Source: Ctenosaura bakeri (taxonomy: Eukaryota; Chordata; Lepidosauria; Squamata; Iguanidae). From it: a DNA stretch of 64,000 nucleotides. How positions within the stretch are numbered: the first letter of the stretch is position 1; each line of letters begins with the position of its first letter. The notes beneath the pieces are model-generated. The model was given only the letters and a program-made list of their open reading frames with translations, was not told the DNA's origin and made no database searches. The position numbers and the translations under genes were made by a program. The stretch spans positions 124,001 to 188,000 of the forward strand of contig CAOLHI010000652.1 of assembly GCA_948474755.1 (NCBI GenBank). The letters are read 5' to 3'. Shown one piece after another: positions 42,353 to 52,612 of this stretch.

Positions 42353-43024
42353 AACATGATTCAGCCCGCAGAGAATATACCATTCAGCAAGGCCAGTTTG
42401 GAGCTGTAGCCCAAAAACCTAACTTTGAAGTTCTGCAAGCAAAGGAAAGTAAGGCTCAGACTGCCATTTGGAAAGAATCCAACCCAAAGGAAGGTTGTCT
42501 TGAACTGTTTCCAATGTATTTGGGAAAAAATCTCAAATCAGCATCATGGTCTTCTTTTGCTCGATAAGCTGATCTTCTGCTTGGAGATGTGTTGAAGCAA
42601 TTGCAGGCTAATTCACCACAGGGAAAAATCAGCTATTGACTTCACACCCAAAGCTGTGCCAAAAGCAAGGCTGTGAATTGATCCAAAAGGTTTGCAGTGG
42701 GAGATGGAAAGAAGTGAGATATCCTTTGCAGATTGAGAGAGAGAAAAAGAGAGAGAGAGAGAGAGAGATTGCTACTGTGTGCTTTTAATTTGTCGCTGCT
42801 TCTGCCACGGTGATGACAAGTCTTGCTTTGCAGCATTCGGAATTTGGCTTCCAAGGCAAAGCTGCTAGCAACAGGGAGACTTGTGTTTGCCAGCTGAAAC
42901 ACAATTCCTCCCTTCCTTCCCCGCAACAACAACCCTATTTCAGCTGTAACAAAACTAGGACAGATGGTTCCCATTAAGATACCCAATGCAGTTCCTCTTT
43001 TAAAGTCAAACCCAGTCACTTTTT
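42353..43024. other. Intergenic sequence with a GA repeat
   Basis: (GA)n at about 42727-42768. The minus-strand frame 42642-43154 (170 codons) has no recognised homology and runs into a CR1 relic. Confidence 0.4.
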
Positions 43025-43160
43025 GTAAGGAAAGCTGGAACACGTGCAGAGAAAAGCAAGCAAGATGGTGGAAAGGTTTGGAAACCAAGTCTTGGAAAGA
43101 GCTGGATATGTTTAGCCGGGTGGAAGAAAAGATTTGAGTGGTGACACAAAACAACCATAT
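43025..43160 (+). mobile_element. Old CR1 relic, split by a solo LTR
   Basis: AAAGCTGGAACACGTGCAGA, GAGCTGGATATGTTTAGCCG. Breaks at CATAT, resumes at 43893. Confidence 0.8.
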
Positions 43161-43651
43161 TGTTGGAAAATTACCAGCATTCCCTCTCCCCCCATCTTGT
43201 TGTTAGAACAAATGGGAATAGCTAGCTCAGGGCTTCCTCCTGTGTGTGCATGTTAGATCCTACATTTCCTTTCTCTGCCTTTTATTGCATGATCATAAAT
43301 ACCTTTAGTGCCCAGGTCATTAGATCATATGATCCAGGACTGTGTCCTGATAGAAGGGGAGTTTAGACACTCCTATAGAGAGTAGAAGACATCTTTACTC
43401 TTTGCAACACCTTCCCTCCTGATCCTTTTGTCTTGTCCTCATGGATGCCTTCCTATGATCTCTGCATGCTCCGCGACCATCAAGCAGGATGGTGAGTGAT
43501 ATCAGAGATTATCCTCTAATCCATTAGCTAGTCAAGGTAGCAAGCTCTCAATACAAATGTAGATGAAGTAGCCATTAGTAAAGTTTTAAGTCTTTATTCA
43601 AGTTACCTGTGTGTGTTTGCATTTAATTGGATCAAGCAGTCTCAAGCCATG
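43161..43651 (+). mobile_element. Solo LTR, family A, copy 3, first part
   Basis: TGTTGGAAAATTACC start; duplication CATAT at 43156-43160 and 43893-43897. Interrupted by a CR1 at 43652. Confidence 0.9.
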
Positions 43652-43836
43652 AGTTGGCAGTGGAATCTGTTGCCTCGGAGTGTGGTGGAGTCTCCTTCCT
43701 TGGAGGTTTTTAAGCAGAGGCTTGATGGCCATCTGTCGGGAGTGCTTTGAGGGTTTTCCTGCATGGCAGAAGGGGGTTGGACTGGATGGCCCCTGGGGTC
43801 TCTTCCAACTCTGAATTTCTATGATAATTTCTATGA
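43652..43836 (+). mobile_element. CR1 3' end inserted in the LTR
   Basis: GCAGTGGAATCTGTTGCCTC to CTGAATTTCTATGATAATTT. About 40 LTR bases are missing at the junction compared with copy 1. Confidence 0.92.
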
Positions 43837-43892
43837 AAAAAAACTCTGCTAATGAAGGCTAAATTTTAACGGGTTTAGTCTCATTTCCTACA
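43837..43892 (+). mobile_element. Solo LTR, family A, copy 3, last part
   Basis: CTCTGCTAATGAAGGCTAAA to TCTCATTTCCTACA. Confidence 0.9.
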
Positions 43893-43932
43893 CATATTCA
43901 AAGATTTGGAGGGATGTGCCATGTCTCCCAGC
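43893..43932 (+). mobile_element. Old CR1 relic, continuation
   Basis: CATATTCAAAGATTTGGAGG, then GATGTGCCATG, matching the CR1 phrase that follows GATAGCC in other copies. Confidence 0.7.
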
Positions 43933-44846
43933 ATCCCAGCTCAACACTCAAGTCAATAAAACAGGTTAGCTTGCAGGTTACAACAGGCAAAAGATCTTGG
44001 ATTGCCAGCTGATGACAATAACAGGTGTGGCCAGTGGCTAGTTCTTGTGGAGCATCACTGGCCACAGAAATTATCTGCAGATACATTTTGGGATAGGACA
44101 AAACTACGAATGCCTGCTATCATCTTCCAGAGATGCAGCTTTAAAGCCTTGTTGAGAAGTTGGCTAATATCTATCTAACACCCCAGCCAATATTCAACAT
44201 ATTGAAACATGGTTTGGTTCAACAAAGGATGTCACCATCTCACAATCCAGGACAGTGGGAAGAAAAAAGTATCATGTAGCTCTAGCTGGCTACTTCTGCG
44301 CCAACAAAAATTGTGGGCAGTTTTTCAAGAAGGATGGATATCTTCATGAAATGCAGGTATGCTAATATATACCAGGCAGAGAATGGTTCTCTATAAACTA
44401 GGACACGACTACCCTTGCGGAAATAGTTTGCATGCTCATGAAAATGTCTAAAACTGACCAAAAATGGATTTCAGTTCAAAAACATCTACCTGCACTGAAA
44501 CTCACTACATGGTCAACATATCCAATCGCCCATGCATTCTGGATCCAGAAATTCTTGTTATTGTCATAATTAGGTCAAGAAGTGTCCTTTAAATATTATT
44601 TGATGCTGTAACCACTTCCGGTGAAAGAGTCTTCCATAATTTCATCAAATCCCACAGCATCAGGACAGCAGAATTCCCCTGCCTGGAAATGAGAATGCAT
44701 TTAGACAGAATGAAGACTATAAAAACCATGGTGCAGTGTGAATGAGAGAAATACGCATATGCATGAGACCATTAGAAAAGACAAGAATTTCTCTTCTACG
44801 TCTAATGTTTTTGTTTGCGTCTATGTCTCTCCTAAATGTCTAAACT
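43933..44846. other. Intergenic sequence, no gene seen
   Basis: AT-rich; nothing recognised with confidence. Confidence 0.4.
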
Positions 44847-45092
44847 GAGGCTGTCATACTTTGGCCATATCATGAGAAGACATGACTCACTAGAAAAGAC
44901 AATAATGCTCAGTAAACTAGAAGACAGGAGGACAAAAGAAGACCACATTACAAGTGGATAGATTCAGTCGAGGAAGATATGTTTCTGAATCTGCAAGACC
45001 TGAGCAGGGCGGTTGAGGACAGGGTGAGATGGAGATCTTTCATCCATAGAGTTGCCATAAGTCAAAGTCAACTTGAGAGTTAATAACAGCAA
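44847..45092 (+). mobile_element. Bov-B LINE 3' end
   Basis: GAGGCTGTCATACTTTGGCC, GACTCACTAGAAAAGACAAT, ATCCATAGAGTTGCCATAAG, GTCAACTTGAGAGTTAATAA. Confidence 0.88.
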
Positions 45093-45235
45093 AGTATGTC
45101 ATCTCACCTTACAGTATTTCCTTCTTCTGGAAGCTGTAATGCAGCCAGTCCAGAGTCTGGAAAACTTCATTTGATTGTCCTCCAAAATGCAACTTCTCCA
45201 AGCAAAGGGTAGGCTGTATGTGCTAATGCATGTGA
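45093..45235. other. Intergenic sequence, no feature
   Basis: Nothing recognised. Confidence 0.3.
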
Positions 45236-45708
45236 AGAAGCTGGAGCAAGTCCAGAGGAGGGCGACCAAAATGGTGAGGGGCCTGGAAGCCATGCCCTAT
45301 GGGGATAGACTTAGAAAGCTGGGGATGTTTAGTCTGCAGAAGAGAAGGTTAAGAGGGGGACAGGATAGCCATGTTTAAATATTTGAAGGGATGCCATGTG
45401 GAGGAAGGAGTGGGCTTGTTTTCTGCTGCCCCAGAGACCAGGACAAGGAGCAATGGATTCAAGCTGCAGGAAAGGAGATTCCACCTGAACCTCAGGAAGA
45501 ACTTCCTGACAGTCAGGGCTGTCCGCCAGTGGAATCTGCTGCCTCCATGGAGTATAGTGGAGTCTCCTTCCTTGGAGGTTTTTAAGCAGAGGCTGGACGG
45601 CCATCTGTCGGGAGTGCTTTGAGAGTGTTCCTGCATGGCAGGGGGTTGGACTGGATGGCCCCTGGGGTCTCTTCCAACTCTACATTTCTATGATTCTATG
45701 ATTCTAAG
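45236..45708 (+). mobile_element. CR1 LINE 3' fragment, young
   Basis: GAAGCTGGAGCAAGTCCAGA to TATGATTCTATGATTCTAAG. Open C-terminal frame at 45371-45622. Confidence 0.94.
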
Positions 45709-45747
45709 TGGCCTTGACTCTTACTAAATCTCACAGAAAGGTTATCT

Positions 45748-45895
45748 CATAGAATCATAGAACCGGAAGCAACTGCATGGACCATCCAGCCCAACCCCGT
45801 TCTGCTGAGCACGGATACACAACTAAAGCACTCTGGAAGGAAGCTTCCCATCCAACCTCAGTTTAAAGACCTCCAATGAATGGAGTCCACCACTT
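45748..45895 (-). mobile_element. Old CR1 3' fragment
   Basis: CATAGAATCATAGAACCGGA, CATCCAGCCCAACCCCGTTC, CAGTTTAAAGACCTCCAATG. Confidence 0.82.
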
Positions 45896-45925
45896 TTCCA
45901 AATGTTTATTGTACTCACGCAAGGG

Positions 45926-46092
45926 CCCCCTTGGTGGTGGTTGTTGCTATCAAGACATCTTTGACCTATAGCGACTCTCTGTATGAGAAACGTCCAAGAG
46001 CTTTGGACATCAGTTGCAGCCATGGCTTCCTTGAGTCTATCCATCTGCAGTGCCATCTTCCTGTTTTCCTACTGCCTTCAACACTCTTGATG
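45926..46092 (-). mobile_element. Bov-B LINE 3' end, outer layer of a nest
   Basis: Reversed Bov-B terminus: GTTGTTGCTATCAAGACATC, CCAAGAGCTTTGGACATCAG, CCTGTTTTCCTACTGCCTTC. Resumes at 47063 after a SINE/CR1 insertion. Confidence 0.82.
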
Positions 46093-46192
46093 TACGCCTT
46101 CTAGTTGTTTCCAACTTATGGCAACTCTCAGGTGAACCTATCACTAGGTTTTCTGGGGTTGAGTGTATGTGACACATCCAAGATCACTGTTA
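46093..46192 (-). mobile_element. Sauria-type SINE, 3' part, middle layer
   Basis: ACGCCTTCTAGTTGTTTCCA, TTATGGCAACTCTCAGGTGA, GTGTATGTGACACATCCAAG. Continues at 46981. Confidence 0.85.
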
Positions 46193-46235
46193 AGGTCTGG
46201 GTCCTTGATGGAGTCTTTGCAGGAATCTGCCCACA
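46193..46235. other. Left part of an unclassified insert
   Basis: GGAGTCTTTGCAGGAATCTG here resembles CAGTCTCTGCAGAATCCTGC at about 46719, after the CR1. This may be a diverged target duplication or part of a host element. Confidence 0.4.
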
Positions 46236-46707
46236 AGGATCTCAACAAGCTGGAGCATCTCCAGAGGAGGGCAACCAAAATGATGAAGGATCTGGAAGCC
46301 ATGAAGCCCCATGAGGAGCTTCTTAGGGAGCTGGATATGTTTAGTCTGCAGAAGAGAAGGTTAGGAGGGGACATGATAGCTATGTTTAAATATTGGAAGG
46401 GATGTCATGTCAAGGAGGGAGTGGGCTTGTTTTCTGGTGCTCCAGAGACTGGGACAAGGAGCAATGGATTCAAGCTGCAGGAAAGGAGATTCCACTTGAA
46501 CCTCAGGAGGAACTTCCTGATGGTCAGGGCTGTCCGGCAGTGGAATATGCTGCCTCCATGGAGTGTGGTGGAGTCTCCTTCCTTGGAGGTTTTTAAGCAG
46601 AGGCTGGATGGCCATCTGTCCAAGGGAGGGCTTTGATGTGTGATCCTGCATGGCAGAAGGGGGTTGGACTGGATGGCCCCTAGGGTCTCTTCCAACTCTA
46701 TGATCTT
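46236..46707 (+). mobile_element. CR1 LINE 3' fragment, inner layer
   Basis: ATCTCAACAAGCTGGAGCAT to CTCTTCCAACTCTATGATC. Frame open from 46163 to 46636 (MIAMFKYWKGCHVKEGVGLF). Confidence 0.93.
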
Positions 46708-46980
46708 GGCCCTGACTACAGTCTCTGCAGAATCCTGCCCCATACCTCAGGCCCAGCTGGCTGCTCACATGCAGGGCAGCTGGAACAGCCAGCTATGTAA
46801 GGGCTGGGTTTTCTCTGCAGCCTTGGCCACAGCAACAGGGTCTTCTGTGCTGCCTGTAGCCTCTCCTGATGCTTCAGCGTTCCTGGCCTTGCCGACTTCT
46901 GACCCCTAGACTCTGACCTTCCGCCTGCTTCCTAGACCTGCCTCTTGCTTCTGCCCCATTGGACTCCCGATATCCGGACC
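46708..46980. mobile_element. Unclassified insert (part of the nest)
   Basis: C-rich, with CTCTGACCTTCCGCCTGCTT and TTGGACTCCCGATATCCGGA. It lies between the CR1 and the resumed SINE, so it was inserted with or before the CR1. Confidence 0.5.
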
Positions 46981-47062
46981 CTGGCAGTGGGTTTCCACAG
47001 CCAAGCAGGGAATCGAACCCTGGTCTCTGATGCTCCAACCACCACATCACGCTGGCTCTGCC
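46981..47062 (-). mobile_element. Sauria-type SINE, tRNA-like head (continuation)
   Basis: GCAGTGGGTTTCCACAGCCA, GAATCGAACCCTGGTC (B box), reversed head CACATCACGCTGGCTCTGCC. Confidence 0.85.
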
Positions 47063-47240
47063 TTCCACATCACCAAGCAGTGTTGTCTTTTCTATTGAGT
47101 CAGGTCTTCCATGGTATGTCCAAAGTACAACAGCCTCAGTTGAGTCATTTTGGCTTCTGGAGAGAATTCAGGCTTGGTTTGCTCTTGCTGTTTCTATTTG
47201 CCATCAAGTCAGTTTTGACTCACAGCCGCCCTGCAACTGG
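47063..47240 (-). mobile_element. Bov-B LINE, continuation
   Basis: GTTGTCTTTTCTATTGAGTC and TGGTATGTCCAAAGTACAAC continue the element left at 46092. A second Bov-B-like end (GCCATCAAGTCAGTTTTGAC) starts near 47200. Confidence 0.65.
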
Positions 47241-47689
47241 GAGGCGTCCAAGGGCCCCCCTGTCCCCAGCTGCCCAGCTCAGGTCTTGCAGACTCAGGGC
47301 TCCGTGGCTCCCTTGGCTGAACCAGAAACCCAGGTCTGCAAGGAGCTGTGCCGGATCCCAGGCGGACCGGCCCCTCTCGCTCCCCCGCCTGCCTTCCTCC
47401 TTTTGTGGAGTGTTTGTGACCCAGCTTAACCTTGCCGTCAAAGAATTGATTTTTCACTCCGGGCTCCCCCATCCAGGTTATGGCCCTCTTTGCTCAAGAA
47501 ACAAGATGTTTCTTTAAGTTTATGTCTCCATTAGAAATTCTCCGGGAAGCTGCTGGAGGCTGCTGGCTGGATGGTTCACATGTTTCCTTTTTATGGTGGT
47601 GTCTGGCTGGGAGTTGGGGGGGGGGTCCAGGCCCATGGATGGGGAGAGGGAGTGGGAAGGAAAGGGAGAGAGCCACCACTGCCACCGCC
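47241..47689. other. GC-rich intergenic sequence
   Basis: Frames on both strands (46945-47517 +, 47209-47472 -) have no recognised homology. G9 run near 47618. Confidence 0.4.
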
Positions 47690-47865
47690 GCCGCTGCTTC
47701 GTTATCACCTTGGCTTTATTATAGGCAGAGTAAATTGCTTTTGTTTGAAGCGGCATAATGGTCAGAAAAAGCCACTGTGTGGAAATGACATTTTCACGCT
47801 GCCTATTTATTCTCCGCCAGTGCTTTGCATATTAAGTTTGCTCCATTTGCAAAACTGCACCCCCA
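47690..47865. promoter_or_regulatory. Candidate conserved noncoding block
   Basis: Unique block with GGCTTTATTATAGGCAGAGT, TGAAGCGGCATAATGG, GCTGCCTATTTATTC and an octamer-like CTTTGCATATTAAG. Texture only. Confidence 0.3.
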
Positions 47866-48132
47866 CCAAATATATATATATATATTAAAAAAATCAAAGC
47901 TTGTGCTGGGATTTGTTTAAAGGACTGCTGCCGGCCAGCCTCCCAGGCTTCTGCTTCAGAACACCAGCCATGGAAATTGCAAAGGCTGGTACAGCAAATT
48001 CTGGAACAAAGGGGGAAGACTGGTGGAGAGGGAGGGAGCCTTAAATCTCTCCCCCTACCCCAGCTCTGCAGGGACAGCCTCCATTAACCCTCTGTCCTTG
48101 CACTTTTCAGCTGCTTTTTAAAGGTTCCCATT
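47866..48132. other. Intergenic sequence, short (TA)n
   Basis: AT repeat at 47870-47886; nothing else recognised. Confidence 0.4.
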
Positions 48133-48482
48133 TCATAGAATCATAGTTGGAAGAGATCCCAGGGGCCATCAAGTCCAACCTCTTGCTATGCAGGAACTCA
48201 CATTCAAAGAAAGCCCAGGAAATGGCCATCCAGCCTCTGCTTAAAAACCTCCAAAGAAGGTGACCCCACCACACTCCAAGGCAGCATATTCCACTGTCCA
48301 ATAACTCTTATTGTCAGGAAATGTTTCCTGATCAAATCTCTTTTCTTGTAGTTTGAACCCATTGCCCCTTATCCTAGTCTCTGGAGCAGCAGAAAACAAG
48401 CTTGCTCCATCTTCAACATGACATCCCTTCAAATATTTAAATGTGGCTGTCATGTCACCTCTTAACCTTCTTTTTTGTCAGG
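48133..48482 (-). mobile_element. CR1 LINE 3' fragment
   Basis: Reversed: TTTCATAGAATCATAGTTGG to GTCACCTCTTAACCTTCTTT. Encodes [20 protein letters not shown] on the minus strand. Confidence 0.92.
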
Positions 48483-49744
48483 CTTTTCTCCCTCGTCCTC
48501 CACTTTCACCCCTTATCTTCAGTTTACTTTACTTGCTGCAAACTGAGTTCAAAGTGAAAAAACAGTCTGCAGTCAATGAACTTGGCACGGGAGAAACAGC
48601 AGAGGAAGGTGAGGAATCTTGCCCTTCCCAGTAGCCTCTGACGAAAGCAAACTGCTGCAGCCCTTTCCTAGCTTTTCTGTTCTTCTTTATTAATAAGGTT
48701 TGCCATCTTAACCATACACTGAAGTTTCCTGGCCACACGTTCCCCCGTTTTCATCTGTAACATATTGAAAGGTATGAAGTTCTGCTGCAGTCTGTCCTAA
48801 GCTCTGGGAATGAGAGAGGATAGGGGAGGCAGGTTATCTCCAAATCGCCCCATACCCAGCCATGCTAGCATTTCCAGATCTCAGACAGTCCACAGGGAGA
48901 GGGGGAAGAGTCTGAGGGCGAGAGTGCTGCCTTGAAAATGGGGTCTGTATTCTTTTCTCAAAGGGTCATCCCTAGGCTGGACCTCAAAATCTCAGGACGC
49001 AGAACAGTCCTGGCCAGATCACTCTAGCCACCCCACCCCCTCTCCAGTCTGCTCAAGGTCACTTGGGGGGGCATCCAATTAAAATGTTGCCCCACCACTG
49101 TATGCAGGTATACACAGGATTTTTATAGATTCAAGGAGGTGAATCTAGTTAATAAACAAGGAAGCTAAAATTACAGTATTTTTGCTAAGAGTATGAGTGG
49201 CCCCATCCTTCTGGCAAAATCTGCAAGATGTTGCAACAGAGATCCAGAGCTGAGATCCCACACTGTGGTTTGCACAACCTAAGTCTCCATGTGTGGAGTT
49301 GCGCCTTAACTGTGTTCTGCAGCCCTTGTATTGTATGGACCTTGTGCAACTGCGGGCACAACCAAATGCTCATGCGCACCCATGCACAATGAGCATTGCA
49401 TGGCCATGTTCAAACGGTGCCTCATTTGCAACAACTCTGCTTCAGCAACCTTGGACTGAATGCGGACAAAAATGCCTAACTGCTTCTGCAGCGGAGCTTC
49501 CACGTGCCTTAAGACGCCAGCAGGATTCCAGCTTGAGAGGCCATAAGCATCACTAGAAAATGGCTTGCAAAAATTCACCTGTGTGCAGGGGATTTGCTTT
49601 CTTGAGCATGCATGGTCTGTATCCAACCCCACTGGTATCTTCTGGTTTGTCCTTCACCAAGTTCACAGTTCTGCTGGCTTCCAGAGACTGCAGGCTCTAG
49701 GACAGCAAGGTGAACACAGAGCATGATTGGGAGGCTCCTGAGAG
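48483..49744. other. Intergenic sequence, no gene seen
   Basis: No exon or repeat recognised. Confidence 0.4.
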
Positions 49745-50504
49745 TCTTGGATTTGGGGACACATGGCTGGATAGCAGTATGTGTGAAAGGGATCTAGGAG
49801 TCTTTATAGACCACAAGCTGAACATGAGTCAGCAGTGTGATGTGGCAGCCAAGAAAGCCAATGCAATTCTCGGCTGCATCAATAGGAGTCTGGTGTCTAG
49901 ATCGAGGGAGGTACTGGTACCACTCTACTCTGCTTTGGTTAAACCCCATCTTGAATACTGTGTCCAGTTTTGGGCACCCCACTTCAAGAAGGACATGGTC
50001 AAGCTGTAGCAAGTCCTGAGGAGGGCGACCAAAATAGTGAGGGGCCTGGAAGCCATGAAGCCCTCTGAGGATAGACTTAGAGAGCTGGGTATGTTTAGTC
50101 TGCAGAAGAGAAGGTTAAGAGGGGACATGAGAGCCATGTTTAAATACCTGAAGGGATGCCACGTAGAGGAGGGAGAGGGCTTGTTTTCTGCTGCTCCAGA
50201 GACCAGGACAAGGAGCAATGGATTCAGGCTGCAGGAAAGGAGATTCCACCTGAACCTCAGGAAGAACTTCCTGATGGTCAGGGCTGTCTGGCAGTGGATT
50301 CTGCTGCCTCCTGGCAGTGGAATCTGCTGCCTCCATGGAGTGTGGTGGAGTCTCCTCCTTCCTTGGAGGTTTTTAAGCAGAAGCTTGATGGCCATCTGTC
50401 GGGAGTGCTTTGAGGGTGTTCCTGCATGGCAGGGAGTTGGACTGGATGGCCTCTGGGGTCCCTTCCAACTCCACATTTCTATGATTCTATGATTCTATGA
50501 TTTT
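49745..50504 (+). mobile_element. CR1 LINE, 3' 760 bp, young
   Basis: GGACACATGGCTGGATAGCA to ATTTCTATGATTCTATGATTC. An extra tandem copy of CTGGCAGTGGAATCTGCTGC (near 50289-50331) duplicates about 27 bases. Confidence 0.94.
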
Positions 50505-50920
50505 TATCTCACTGGGCATCTTGGTTAGGAGCCCATGTCTGGAACTACAGCTAAACAAGGGCCTCCTTAATTCAGTTCAGAGCCTGAGCTGGTGATTCAG
50601 ATCAGGCCCTGGTTTGATTTGGAGCCAGTCCTACCCATTTCAGATCCCAAACCTACACTGAGGTTCAGAAATCCAAACCATTGGGCCTCTTCCTGTTGAC
50701 CACTTATAATAGTGTGTGAACTTTTAAAATGTGGCAACCGCTACAGAACAAACAACTCCTACCAAATTGCAGACAGGTAGCTCCAGGGGTTTTAATACTA
50801 GCCAAGTTTCAACATTTGGGTTTTTTGTTTTGTTTTGTTTTAAAGGGAATACATTTTTAAATGATGGGCACCAGTTGAATGCTCAGTTCTGCTACAGTTC
50901 ATGCTGCCCAGGATATGGCT
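50505..50920. other. Intergenic sequence, no feature
   Basis: Nothing recognised except TTTTG repeats near 50820-50840. Confidence 0.35.
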
Positions 50921-51085
50921 ATAGAATCACAGAGCTGGAAGAGACCCCAAGAGGGCATCCAGTCCAACCCCATTTTCTGCCATGCAGGAAGATGCAATCA
51001 AAGCGCTCCCTTTGACGGATGGCAATCCAACATCTTTTTAAAAATCTCCAAAGACTCCACCACACCTCCAGGCAGCATATAGGAT
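50921..51085 (-). mobile_element. CR1 3' fragment
   Basis: CTATAGAATCACAGAGCTGG, CATCCAGTCCAACCCCATTT, AAAAATCTCCAAAGACTCCA. Confidence 0.88.
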
Positions 51086-51109
51086 ACCTACAGGATTGCC
51101 TTCCCCCAT

Positions 51110-51445
51110 GTAATCCACTTGTATACTCTGGTCCTCTTGGAGGCATTTAATCCAGTAAGCGAAAAGACATTTGTTCCAGGCACCCACAAACTGTGGAATG
51201 ACCTGCAGGAAGAGATTTATCAGTTTAAATCAGCAATAAAATTGAAATCAGCAGTAAAGACTGGTCTCTTCCAGCAGATTAATTGTATACTACACTTTTT
51301 AAAAGCGTGGATTGATTTATTTTAATGTATATGGACTTTACATGCTTTTTAAACTGATGTTGTTTGTTGTTGTTCCCCACCTAGATCCACAGGGAAAGGC
51401 AGGTAGAAATGAATAACGATAATGACATAATAATAATAACTCTTG
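51110..51445 (+). mobile_element. L2-like LINE 3' end (probable)
   Basis: CACAAACTGTGGAATGACCTGCAGGAAGAG encodes an LWNDLQEEI-like phrase; GTTGTTGTTCCCCACCTAGA and an ATAATAATAATAAC tail follow. Resembles L2-clade 3' ends. Confidence 0.5.
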
Positions 51446-51714
51446 TGCAGTAAGAGACTGTGTGGGACTAACTGTTAGGAAGTCTTTCCTGGGGGCAGCA
51501 AAAAGACCCCCTAAGAACATGGTGGACTTAATAGAATGGTGGCATTAATGTGTGCTCTTCTTTCCCTAGACACATCCTCTTTTTCAGAGGTAAGTTTTCT
51601 CCCTGAACAGATTTCTAAAATGTCTGGGGATTTTAAGAACATCTGCCCCTGCTTTGCTTCTTGTCCACTGATGCTGCCTCCTCACTGCTGTCTCACCATC
51701 TCCATCGAGGGCTC
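51446..51714. other. Intergenic sequence, no feature
   Basis: Nothing recognised. Confidence 0.35.
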
Positions 51715-51790
51715 TGCCAGTGTAGGGGTATAATAATTAGGAAATAATTAATCAATAGCTTAATAGCGGGCACATTGAATTAGGAAAAAG
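51715..51790. promoter_or_regulatory. Candidate conserved noncoding block
   Basis: Dense homeodomain-type cores: ATAATAATTAGGAAATAATT, AATCAATAGCTTAATAGC, TTGAATTAGG. Texture only. Confidence 0.28.
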
Positions 51791-51860
51791 AGCAACGTGG
51801 CCAGGGAAAACAAGAAGAATGCTCGTGCTTGCGGCTGGATGCAGAGAACAGGAAAATCGT

Positions 51861-51948
51861 GGCCCCTCCCGAAACTGCGGACCCCAGGATTCCATAGGAT
51901 GTTGAAAGTGGAATAATCGCACTATAAGAATGTAGTGCGGAAATGGCC
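51861..51948. mobile_element. Foldback MITE, right arm only
   Basis: From GGCCCCTCCCGAAACTGCGG (palindrome centre) to GCGGAAATGGCC. No left arm. Confidence 0.88.
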
Positions 51949-52612
51949 TGAGAGGTAGACTTTGTGGGTTTGAGCGTCCGGAGTGGGCCAAACTAGGCTA
52001 AGGAGAGTGGGAGTGACCACAAGAGATGAACTTTGGTGACCGAGAGCCTCATAAAGCTTAATTTTAATATTAAAAATCACATCCCTAGAGAGGGGTCTGG
52101 TATTAAAATTTGGGACTGCACCTAGGGGCAAGTGTAGTGCTTGCATGCTGACATAATAATGTATTCATGACATAGTTCCTATACGCATGTATTTGGATTA
52201 GCCAATAATTAGCATTTCTTGCTCCTGTAATGGATGCTGAGCAGGGTACAAAGCTACCTGTGTGTAGCCATTTTCTTGGGAGTTGTATACTTTTAGTGCC
52301 TGATGCACAACTGCTTCCCTCTTGTACAAGGGGAAATCATTTAACAAATTCTTTATATTTTTTTGCTGCTAAAACCCCCGGTGTGCTTTTGCATTAATGC
52401 AGTAACAACAGGAGAAGAGATGGAGGCCGGTCTGGCAGAGGACTGGAGGAGAAGGAGAGAGAGAAAAGAGGAGGAAGCCTTGGATGGGGGAGAGGGGCAC
52501 CCAGAGGGCAGGTGGATCGCCCAAGCAAGGCAGTCAGGGGGCTCTCCGGCCATGGAGGGGGCCATGGGCTGGGCCGGCTTAGGGAAAAGACCAAGGCAGC
52601 TGCTGGAAGGGG
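51949..52612. other. Intergenic sequence, no gene seen
   Basis: Frames near 52353-52668 are Glu/Arg-rich on + and Ser/Pro-rich on -, from biased composition. Confidence 0.4.

Noticed and set aside
42642..43154. 170-codon minus-strand frame
   Set aside because: Includes a (CT)n-derived Ser/Leu run and a CR1 relic. No domain recognised.
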